Source: an uncultured Coriobacteriia bacterium (GTDB taxonomy: Bacteria > Actinomycetota > Coriobacteriia > Coriobacteriales > QAMH01). From it: a stretch of 24,511 nucleotides of DNA. The DNA is taken from assembly GCA_902478425.1 (NCBI GenBank), contig CABSKV010000012.1, positions 1 through 24,511 of the forward strand, written 5' to 3'. The notes beneath the pieces are model-generated. The model did not search any database. It was not told the DNA's origin and saw only the letters and a program-made list of their open reading frames with translations. A program made the translations under genes and the position numbers. This document shows positions 15,860-22,049 of this stretch, in pieces (the first letter of the stretch is position 1; each line of letters begins with the position of its first letter).

Positions 15860-16601
15860 ACTTTACTTTGACGCCTACTACGATGAAGCGCTCGTCGGCA
15901 GTGCCATAGCTGCATGTCGAGAGAGCGAGCAGGTCATCACCGTACGCAGCGCTCACACCGGTGTCGTACATGGACAGCTGCTTGATGTTGGCGACGTAGT
16001 CATTGAACTGCTGCTCGGTGAGCTCTCCTACCTGGTCCCAGTAGCGATACGGATTGGGCGCGGTCAGGTCCTCGTACCAACAGCCGAGTAGCTGGTAGCT
16101 GCCGAAGCCGGTCGCGCCTTCGATCGTGTTGTACTCGATCGTGTGGCTCATGCCGAATTCCGGGTTGTCGAACTTGCGCAAGCTCGCGAACATGCTGCCG
16201 TCGTTCATGTTGTGGCCGTAGATGATGGCGCTATTGCCATCGAGCAGGCAGCCCTTGCCCAGAAACGGCGTGCCTGCCGCGGATTCGTCGCCCTCGAAGT
16301 TGCGATGCAGGTAGTACTCGGGGTCATCGGGCGTGTACATGACGGGATAGTCGATGCGCGTGTCGGCCACGTTCACCCAGCCCACGCAATTGGGGTTGTC
16401 GGTTACGAGCGCATTGGGATTGCGATCGTATTCCTCGGTGATTTCGGCAAACTCCTCGTTCGCGGTCCAGTACTTGCTGCACTGCGTGAAGATGAGCACC
16501 GCACATACGATGACGACGAGAATGCAGATGATCTCGATGACGAGGAGAACGCGACGTTTGCCTGTCTTGCCTTTTTTGTCCGTTTGCTTGCTCTGTGCCA
16601 T
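15858..16601 (-). CDS. srtB: Class B sortase
   Basis: A predicted membrane-anchored cysteine transpeptidase of 247 residues that would attach proteins bearing a sorting signal to the cell wall. A basic N-terminus is followed by a membrane helix (residues ~18-40). The catalytic triad is visible: His130 in IIYGHNM, Cys230 in LSTCSYG and Arg238 in DERFIVVG. The helical segments around residues 140-215 are typical of class B. The ATG at 16601 is two bases after the stop of the Ldh2-type gene, with a GGAA ribosome-binding sequence inside that gene's last codons, so the two are probably translated from one mRNA. No protein with a C-terminal sorting signal is in the window, so its substrate is unknown. 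A much longer open frame upstream is antisense-style read-through and not real. Confidence 0.93.
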   Translation of the reverse strand: MAQSKQTDKKGKTGKRRVLLVIEIICILVVIVCAVLIFTQCSKYWTANEEFAEITEEYDRNPNALVTDNPNCVGWVNVADTRIDYPVMYTPDDPEYYLHRNFEGDESAAGTPFLGKGCLLDGNSAIIYGHNMNDGSMFASLRKFDNPEFGMSHTIEYNTIEGATGFGSYQLLGCWYEDLTAPNPYRYWDQVGELTEQQFNDYVANIKQLSMYDTGVSAAYGDDLLALSTCSYGTADERFIVVGVKVK

Positions 16602-16603
16602 GT

Positions 16604-17734
16604 CTAGTAGTTTCCTTCGAAGAAGTCGGTGTCCCTGGGAAGCTCGTAGCCCTTGAAGTACGCATCGAAATCGATGTCGAGGTACGAGCAGAGGTTCGCA
16701 AGCTCGATCATCGTGTTGTCGTTGACGGGAATGCCCTCCTCGCGCAGGCGGATCTCGTTGAAGTGCTCCTTCTCGCCATGCGTCCAGACGCGCTCGGCGT
16801 CTGCGGCAACGGGGCTCGTGCGCAGCTTCTCGAGATACTCGGAGAGATGCTGGCGAATCTCGGCCGGGTCGCCGAAGATGGCGGGGTCGATGACGATGAA
16901 GCCGTGGCATATGCCCGTCTTGTCGTCGAAGGTGCAGCATTCGTCCGAGGTGTTGCCCATCGAGAGGATGGACGAGAAGAGCTCGCAGACCATGCCCCAG
17001 CCATAGCCCTTGTGGCTGCCGGTCTTCTCGCTCGCGCCGCCGAGCGGCATGATGCCACCGCCGCTCTTGGAGACGATGTTGGCCAGCACGTCGGGGGCAT
17101 CGGTCGTGGGCTCGCCTTGCGCGTCGAGCGCCCAGACGGGTGGCAGCGGCTCGCCGTTCTTGTTGTAGATCTCGAGCTTGCCGCGCGTGACGACGGAAGT
17201 CGACGCATCGAACCAGAAGGGGTAGGGGTCTGCCGGTGCGGCGATGGCGATGGGATTGGAACCGAGCATGGCCTGGCGCCCGAAAGTGGGGACCATGATG
17301 GCCTCCGAGTTGGTGCAGGCGATGCCGATGAGGCCCTCGTCGCATGCCATCTTGGTGTAGTAGCCGGCGATGCCGAAGTGATTGCCGTTGCGGACGGTCA
17401 CCATCGCCATGCCGCTCTTCTTGGCCTTCTCGATGGCGAGGTCCATGGCGAACTTCGAGATGATCTGTCCCATCGCGGAATGGCCTTCGATGGTCGCCGA
17501 GACGGGCGTCTCGAACACGACCTCGGGCGTCTCGTCGACGTGGATCGTGCCCTTCTCGATGCCCTTGTGGTAGCGCACCATGCGCTGCATGCCATGGCTT
17601 TCGATGCCGTAGAGGTCTGCGGTGAGAAGCACGTCGCTGATGACGGCGCTGTCTTCCTCGGAAAAGCCAAAGGCCTTGAAGACGTCATTGCAGAACTTGT
17701 TCAGGGTCTCGTACTGCCAGTTCACGTAGGGCAT
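16604..17734 (-). CDS. Malate/L-lactate dehydrogenase family (Ldh2-like) NAD(P)-dependent oxidoreductase
   Basis: A cytoplasmic oxidoreductase of 376 residues in the Ldh2/MDH2 family, which reduces or oxidises 2-keto/2-hydroxy acids (malate, lactate, ureidoglycolate, diketogulonate) with a fold unrelated to classical MDH. Family marks are ADLYGIESHGMQRMVRY (residues ~39-54), RNGNHFGIAGYYT with His119, the segment MLGSNPIAIAAPA, and SHKGYGWGMVCELFSSILSMG. An in-frame ATG nine codons upstream (17761) is possible, but the start at 17734 has a GGGGA ribosome-binding site at the right distance. The substrate cannot be assigned. It sits directly before the sortase gene, an unexpected partner, and downstream of the thi operon on the same strand but separated by ~100 bases. 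Confidence 0.9.
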   Translation of the reverse strand: MPYVNWQYETLNKFCNDVFKAFGFSEEDSAVISDVLLTADLYGIESHGMQRMVRYHKGIEKGTIHVDETPEVVFETPVSATIEGHSAMGQIISKFAMDLAIEKAKKSGMAMVTVRNGNHFGIAGYYTKMACDEGLIGIACTNSEAIMVPTFGRQAMLGSNPIAIAAPADPYPFWFDASTSVVTRGKLEIYNKNGEPLPPVWALDAQGEPTTDAPDVLANIVSKSGGGIMPLGGASEKTGSHKGYGWGMVCELFSSILSMGNTSDECCTFDDKTGICHGFIVIDPAIFGDPAEIRQHLSEYLEKLRTSPVAADAERVWTHGEKEHFNEIRLREEGIPVNDNTMIELANLCSYLDIDFDAYFKGYELPRDTDFFEGNY

Positions 17735-17835
17735 GCATTCCCCATTCTCTCGTACGGTCATGTGCGTCTACAAGATACTCCATTTGGACGGTAGCTCATA
17801 ACATATACACGATGTTGACGGGACTTCGTAACGTT

Positions 17836-18462
17836 TCATCCGACGATGACGATGAGCATGCCATCGCGCACGCCGATTTCGAAATGCTCGCGCGTGTTGC
17901 AGTTGCTCACGCCGAGGGGCATTGCGGGGTCAAGCGTCGCGTCTTCGAGCTCCCATTGCAGCCCGCGCTCGGTGACGCCATGGGCCGCGCCCGCAAAGGC
18001 GAGGACGGAGACGCGGGTGCCAGCATCGGCACGAAAGCCGCGAAGCCCCTCTTGGGGAGTGACGAGGCACACGTACTGGGAGTCGCCGAAAAGCACGCCA
18101 CGTGCTCCATGCTCGTGCAAAAAGGCAAGCGTCTGGATGTTGGCGAGTTCGTGACCTACGTCCGCGCCGAGCGCCGCGTGCAAGGCAAAGCTCGTGTAGC
18201 CGCGGCCCAGGCCCTCCTTGCATGCATAGAGCGTATCGGTATCGTCCTTCTCGCATGGCAACTCGATGCGCTCGCAGCTGATGTGTGCGGCAAGCTCGGG
18301 TGCGAGGCTGTCAAGATCGCCCACGAAGAGGTCGGGGACAAGTCCGGCATCGAGGCAATGCGCAAAGCCGCCATCCACGGCGATGAGGAAGTCGCCGGGC
18401 TTGAGCTTGACTTGCAAGTTTGCGCACGGGGCAGCGCAGACGATGTGACAGGTGCCGCTCAT
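17836..18462 (-). CDS. thiN: Thiamine pyrophosphokinase
   Basis: ThiN converts thiamine and ATP directly to thiamine pyrophosphate and AMP. The 208-residue product has the family motifs AVDGGF (substrate site, about residues 28-33), FVGDLDS (46-52) and EKDDTDT, whose acidic residues bind Mg-ATP, followed by a C-terminal beta-sandwich part with GVSN near the end. The start ATGA overlaps the thiE stop. It is the last gene of thiD-thiE-thiN. Because ThiE yields thiamine monophosphate and ThiN uses free thiamine, the operon either serves salvage as well or relies on a phosphatase or ThiL elsewhere. Confidence 0.93.
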   Translation of the reverse strand: MSGTCHIVCAAPCANLQVKLKPGDFLIAVDGGFAHCLDAGLVPDLFVGDLDSLAPELAAHISCERIELPCEKDDTDTLYACKEGLGRGYTSFALHAALGADVGHELANIQTLAFLHEHGARGVLFGDSQYVCLVTPQEGLRGFRADAGTRVSVLAFAGAAHGVTERGLQWELEDATLDPAMPLGVSNCNTREHFEIGVRDGMLIVIVG

Positions 18463-19097
18463 GCGCGCTTTCCTGCATCGATGAGCCCACGCAGTTCGCG
18501 GGCGCTTGCCTCGACATCGTCTGCCGCGATGATGGCCGAGACGATGGAGTATCCGGCAAGGCCAAGACCCTGCAGCGTGGGGATGGTATCGGCGTTCACG
18601 CCGCCGATGGCGACGACGGGGATGTCGACCGCATCGATGATGGCGGCAAGCTCGTCGCGCGTCACGACGCCTGCTTCCGGCTTGGTCGCGGTCGCGACGA
18701 TCGCGCCGACGCCCAGGTAGTCCGCGCCGGCGGCTTGCGCGGCAAGCACCTCGGCAACGCTCGCGGCTGACACGCCCACGATGGCGTCCGGGCCCACGAT
18801 GTCGCGCACGCGCGATGCCTCGAGGTCCTCCTGGCCCACATGCACGCCTGCGGCACCGACCGCGACGGCCACATTGGGATTGTCGTTGATGATGAGGGGC
18901 ACGCCATGCGCATCGCAGACGGCCTTGGCCTCGCGTGCGATTGCGATGTACTCGTCATCGGTGACGTGCTTCTCGCGCAGCTGCACGAGCGTCACGCCAC
19001 CGTCGCAGGCCTCGTCCACTGCCTCGGCAAGAGTGCTCGTGGACATGAGCTCGCGGTCCGTCACGAGGTAGAGCGTGTAGTCAATGGCGGGCTTCAT
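18459..19097 (-). CDS. thiE: Thiamine-phosphate synthase
   Basis: ThiE joins HMP-pyrophosphate and thiazole phosphate to give thiamine monophosphate. The product is a 212-residue TIM barrel. It shows YLVTDREL near the N-terminus, VTLVQLREKH (the phosphate and pyrophosphate region, residues ~35-44), NDNPNVAVAVGAAGVHVGQED (Mg2+-binding aspartates, about residues 72-92), GVSAAS, then GVGAIVATATKP and AIGGVNADTI. All these are in the expected order and spacing. Its start overlaps the thiD stop by four bases and its stop overlaps the thiN start in the same way, so the three genes are tightly coupled. Confidence 0.96.
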   Translation of the reverse strand: MKPAIDYTLYLVTDRELMSTSTLAEAVDEACDGGVTLVQLREKHVTDDEYIAIAREAKAVCDAHGVPLIINDNPNVAVAVGAAGVHVGQEDLEASRVRDIVGPDAIVGVSAASVAEVLAAQAAGADYLGVGAIVATATKPEAGVVTRDELAAIIDAVDIPVVAIGGVNADTIPTLQGLGLAGYSIVSAIIAADDVEASARELRGLIDAGKRA

Positions 19098-19903
19098 GCG
19101 TCTAACCTGCGCTCCCAGACGTCCGATGCGCGCATCGGGTCGAAGATGCGCGTGCCGTGGCCGAGCTCGAGGGGGTAGAGCAGGGCGCGGGCGATGAAGT
19201 CATGCGCATGCGCAACGGCGTCCACGAGCGATGCGCCTCGGGCGAGGTCGCAGGCGATTGCTGTCGACATGCAGCATCCCGTGCCGTGGTATTCGCCGGG
19301 CAGGCGCGGTGAGAGAAACTCATGCATCTCGTTGGCGGTGTAGAGTCGGTCGGCGATGACCTCGGCTTGGTCGTGACCGCCCTTGATGAGGACCGCTTCG
19401 CAGCCCATTTCCAGGAAGGCTCGTGCGGCTTGGTGCATGCTCTCGGCATCGCGTACCTCGATGCCCGTGAGCTCGCTTGCCTCGGGCATGTTGGGCGTGA
19501 TGACCGTCGCGCGCGGGATGAGCGTATCGCGTACGAGCTCGAAGACGCTTGCCTCGGTGAGCGTCGCGCCCGATGTGGCGACGAGCACGGGGTCGAGCAC
19601 GACCGGCACGTCCGGGTGCGCGATCAGCGACGTGGCGACCGCTTGGGCGACGTCGGCGCTGCCGAGCATGCCGATCTTGATGGCGGCAGGGAGGATGTCC
19701 GCGAACACGGCCTCGATCTGGGCTTGCACCACGTCTGGGTCGATGGTCTGGATGGCCGTCACCTCGTAGGTGTTCTGCGCGGTGACACCCGCCACGGCGC
19801 AGCTGCCGTGCACGCCATGCGCAGCCGCGCACTTGAGGTCGACTTCGATGCCTGCCCCGCCGCAGCTATCTGATGTTGCGATGATGAGTATGGAGGTATC
19901 CAT
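19094..19903 (-). CDS. thiD: Hydroxymethylpyrimidine/phosphomethylpyrimidine kinase
   Basis: ThiD phosphorylates HMP twice to give HMP-pyrophosphate for ThiE. The 269-residue ribokinase-fold protein begins MDTSILIIATSDSCGGAGIE, the family's typical start, and continues VDLKCAAAHGVHGSCAVAGVTAQNT. It includes PVVLDPVLVATSG, VITPNMPEASELTG, LIKGGH and GTGCCMSTAIA, the last forming the anion hole and catalytic region. I set the start at 19903 because a GGAAGGGAA ribosome-binding site lies just upstream and the open frame beyond it runs through the riboswitch. It is the first gene of thiDEN, and its start codon takes part in the riboswitch's basal stem. Confidence 0.95.
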   Translation of the reverse strand: MDTSILIIATSDSCGGAGIEVDLKCAAAHGVHGSCAVAGVTAQNTYEVTAIQTIDPDVVQAQIEAVFADILPAAIKIGMLGSADVAQAVATSLIAHPDVPVVLDPVLVATSGATLTEASVFELVRDTLIPRATVITPNMPEASELTGIEVRDAESMHQAARAFLEMGCEAVLIKGGHDQAEVIADRLYTANEMHEFLSPRLPGEYHGTGCCMSTAIACDLARGASLVDAVAHAHDFIARALLYPLELGHGTRIFDPMRASDVWERRLDA

Positions 19904-20009
19904 GAGCGTTCCCTTCCGGCCCCGCATTACCGGAACCGTCCCTTCGGTCGCGAAAACTCGCCTCTCAGCCACGCGCCATCACGCAGCTCCCGATATGTAC
20001 CCGCTCATG
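19901..20009 (-). promoter_or_regulatory. THI-box/TPP-type riboswitch controlling thiDEN, translational, divergent P4/P5 half
   Basis: On the minus strand before thiD lie GGGAGCTGCGT (19991-19981), then GGCTGAGAGG with the hallmark CTGAGA (19968-19963), then GGTAATGCGG (from about 19931), then GGAAGGGAA ending at 19910. These are in the order of TPP riboswitches. TCGG and CCGA can form P2, and a short hairpin (GCGA/TCGC) follows CTGAGA. The basal stem pairs 20009-20002 with 19908-19901, eight perfect pairs that include the thiD ATG; the ribosome-binding site lies in the aptamer's last conserved segment. This points to control of translation initiation. The usual CCTGATC segment before TAATGC is absent; instead CGGTTCCG and CGGGGCCG pair around GTAATG. 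Confidence 0.78.
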
Positions 20010-20027
20010 GTAGCACGTAATTAATCC

Positions 20028-20056
20028 TTGCATGCGCCTTGTGGCAGAGATAGAAT
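20028..20056 (+). promoter_or_regulatory. Probable rpsB-tsf promoter
   Basis: TTGCAT at 20028-20033 and TAGAAT at 20051-20056 are spaced by 17 bases, giving a start site near 20063 and a leader of about 137 bases before rpsB. It lies divergent from the thi riboswitch region. Confidence 0.6.
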
Positions 20057-20062
20057 TGGCAA

Positions 20063-20199
20063 GCTGTGCGAAAACGCATGGCAGTAGCTTTTATTTCACA
20101 TGTGAGGGGAGCCGCCCCGCTAGTGGCCCCGATGGGGGTTGCGGGCATCACGGCGATGATCCGAGCAGAGGACTAACGAAAACTGGAGGTTTACCACTT
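20063..20199 (+). promoter_or_regulatory. Structured rpsB 5' leader, possible S2 autoregulatory site
   Basis: The leader holds two adjacent hairpins: GGGG-AGCCG-CCCC at 20106-20118 and CCCC-GAT-GGGG at 20127-20137. Their G and C tracts are interchangeable, so alternative pairings are possible. A GGAGG ribosome-binding site (from 20185) precedes the ATG. Autoregulation of rpsB by S2 through a leader structure is known in other bacteria; I did not match this to a named motif. Confidence 0.4.
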
Positions 20200-21036
20200 A
20201 TGGCTACGACTGTGTCCATCAAGTCCCTTCTGGAGGCCGGCGTCCACTTCGGCCATCAGACCCGCCGCTGGAACCCGAAGATGAAACCGTACATCTTTGG
20301 CGAGCGCAACGGCATCTACATCCTCGATCTCAAGAAGACGCTCTACGCTATCGACGATGCGTACAGCTTCCTGCTCAACCTGGGCGCTGCCGGCAAGAAG
20401 GTCCTCTTCGTCGGCACCAAGAAGCAGGCCCAGGAGCCCATCAAGACCGCTGCCGAGCGCTGCGGCATGCCCTACGTCAACTACCGCTGGATGGGCGGCA
20501 TGCTCACCAACTTCGCCACGATCCGCACGCGCGTGCAGCGCATGGAGGAGATCGAGGCCATGAAGGCCGACGGTCGCTTCGACGCCTACACCAAGAAGGA
20601 GCAGGCCGGCCTCAACAAGGAGCACACCAAGCTCGAGCTCGCCCTGGGCGGCATCCGCAACATGCATGACCTGCCCGACGCGCTGTTCATCGTCGACACC
20701 AAGCACGAGGACAACGCCGTGCGTGAGGCGCATCGCCTGCACATCCCCATCGTCGGCCTCATCGATACCAACGCCGATCCCGACGATATCGATTATGGCA
20801 TCCCCGCAAACGACGATGCCATCCGTTCGGTCAACCTCCTGTGCCAGCTCGCCGCTGATGCGCTCATCGCCGGTTCCGGCGTGACCGTCACCGAGGCCGA
20901 GATGACCGCAGGCGACACGGCCGAGCAAAAGGAAGTCCCCGCCCCCGCAGAGGAGCCCGAGATCTCCGAGAGGGTCGAGGTTTCCGAGTCCACCATTAAA
21001 GAGATCGAAGAGAAGACCGAGGAGGTTGCAGAGTAA
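20200..21036 (+). CDS. rpsB: 30S ribosomal protein S2 (uS2)
   Basis: A 278-residue small-subunit ribosomal protein. It begins with the standard MATTVSIKSLLEAGVHFGHQ and continues RRWNPKMKPYIFGERNGI, with further signatures VNYRWMGGMLTNFATI and HIPIVGLIDTNADP. The core ends near residue 230 and is followed by an acidic tail (about 45 residues rich in Glu, Pro and Ala) that is longer than in many S2 proteins and probably disordered. The ATG at 20200 has TGGAGG upstream; the longer open frame would translate the leader and is rejected. The stop shares one base with the tsf start, the usual rpsB-tsf pairing. Confidence 0.98.
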   Translation: MATTVSIKSLLEAGVHFGHQTRRWNPKMKPYIFGERNGIYILDLKKTLYAIDDAYSFLLNLGAAGKKVLFVGTKKQAQEPIKTAAERCGMPYVNYRWMGGMLTNFATIRTRVQRMEEIEAMKADGRFDAYTKKEQAGLNKEHTKLELALGGIRNMHDLPDALFIVDTKHEDNAVREAHRLHIPIVGLIDTNADPDDIDYGIPANDDAIRSVNLLCQLAADALIAGSGVTVTEAEMTAGDTAEQKEVPAPAEEPEISERVEVSESTIKEIEEKTEEVAE

Positions 21037-21911
21037 TGGCAGAGATCACCGCAAAGATGGTTAAGGAGCTCCGTGAGGCAACCGGAGCTGGCATGATGGA
21101 GTGCAAGAAGGCTCTCACCGAGGCCGAGGGCGATTTCGAGAAGGCCGTCGACGTGCTGCGCACGCATGGTCTTGCCAAGGCCGCCAAGAAGGCCGGCCGC
21201 GCGACCAACGAGGGTCGCGTCAACGTCGCCGTCTGCAAGAAGGACGCCACCAAGGGTGCCGTCGTCGAGGTCAACTGTGAGACCGACTTCGTCGCGCTCA
21301 CCGACAAGTTCCAGGACTACTGCGACACCTTCACGCGCGCCGTCGTCCACAACAACCCCGCCACCGTCGACGAGCTCCTCGAGAGCGAGTACGAGGGCGA
21401 GAAGGTCGGCGACACGCTCACCGAGGCCATCCACATCATCGGCGAGAACATGCAGATCTCGAACTTCAAGCGTCTCGAGATCGACGGCACGGGCGCTCTC
21501 GTTCCCTACATCCACATGAACGGCCGCATCGGCGTGCTCGTCGGCTTCACCTTCGACAACGCCGCCACGGCAGAAGACGAGCGCTTCCTGGCCATGGGCA
21601 AGGACGTCGCCATGCAGATCGCGGCGACTAACCCCGTGTCGCTCGACAAGGACAGCGTGCCCGAGGACATCCGCGAGCACGAGTTCGAGATCTACAAGGC
21701 CCAGGCCGCCGAGTCCGGCAAGCCCGAGAACATCCAGGAGAAGATCGCCACGGGCCGCATGGAGAAGTTCTACAAGGAGAACTGCCTCGTGGAGCAGGAC
21801 TTCGTGAAGGATCCCGACACCACCGTCGGCGCCTACATCGCGAAGTGCGCCAAGGAGATCGGCGACGACATCAAGGTCGTCTCGTTTGCCCGCATCGAGC
21901 TGGGCGAGTAA
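21036..21911 (+). CDS. tsf: Elongation factor Ts
   Basis: EF-Ts is the guanine nucleotide exchange factor for EF-Tu. The 291-residue product has the N-terminal UBA-like module (MVKELREATGAGMMECKKAL, residues 8-27), the exchange motif TDFVAL at residues 83-88, and the two core subdomains in order, ending with IKVVSFARIELGE. The ATG overlaps the rpsB TAA by one base, and GGAGG in the end of rpsB supplies the ribosome-binding site. A hairpin terminator lies 27 bases downstream. Confidence 0.98.
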   Translation: MAEITAKMVKELREATGAGMMECKKALTEAEGDFEKAVDVLRTHGLAKAAKKAGRATNEGRVNVAVCKKDATKGAVVEVNCETDFVALTDKFQDYCDTFTRAVVHNNPATVDELLESEYEGEKVGDTLTEAIHIIGENMQISNFKRLEIDGTGALVPYIHMNGRIGVLVGFTFDNAATAEDERFLAMGKDVAMQIAATNPVSLDKDSVPEDIREHEFEIYKAQAAESGKPENIQEKIATGRMEKFYKENCLVEQDFVKDPDTTVGAYIAKCAKEIGDDIKVVSFARIELGE

Positions 21912-21938
21912 ACGCTCCTTTGACGAGCAAGAACGTCG

Positions 21939-21972
21939 AGAGGGGATAGCGCGCGGCGTTATCCCCTCTTTA
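21939..21972 (+). terminator. Hairpin terminator after tsf
   Basis: A perfect 10-base-pair stem (AGAGGGGATA at 21939-21948 with TATCCCCTCT at 21960-21969) has an 11-base GC-rich loop. Only a short T-rich end follows, so termination may be partial, but it is the natural end of rpsB-tsf. Confidence 0.75.
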
Positions 21973-21985
21973 GCGTATGGGACAG

Positions 21986-22025
21986 AATGTGACAAAAATC
22001 GCCGGAGCAGTTTTGTCACATTTTT
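21986..22025. repeat. 12-bp perfect inverted repeat before gltX, with T-run
   Basis: AATGTGACAAAA at 21986-21997 and TTTTGTCACATT at 22011-22022 are perfect complements around a 13-base spacer, and T's continue to 22025. It lies between the tsf terminator and gltX, 25 bases before the gltX start. It can be read as a second A/T-rich terminator or attenuator, or as a DNA operator with TGTGACA half-sites (half-site centres ~25 bases apart). Confidence 0.65.
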
Positions 22026-22049
22026 CGGTTTCGAAAGGTTGGAAACGAT

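Noticed and set aside
17735..17835. Promoter for the dehydrogenase-sortase pair (TTACGA and TATATG on the minus strand)
   Set aside because: Spacing is acceptable (18 bases) but both hexamers are poor matches; too weak to list as a feature.
19904..19972. N-terminal extension of ThiD to 19972
   Set aside because: It would translate the riboswitch; the family start MDTSILIIATSDS has its own ribosome-binding site.
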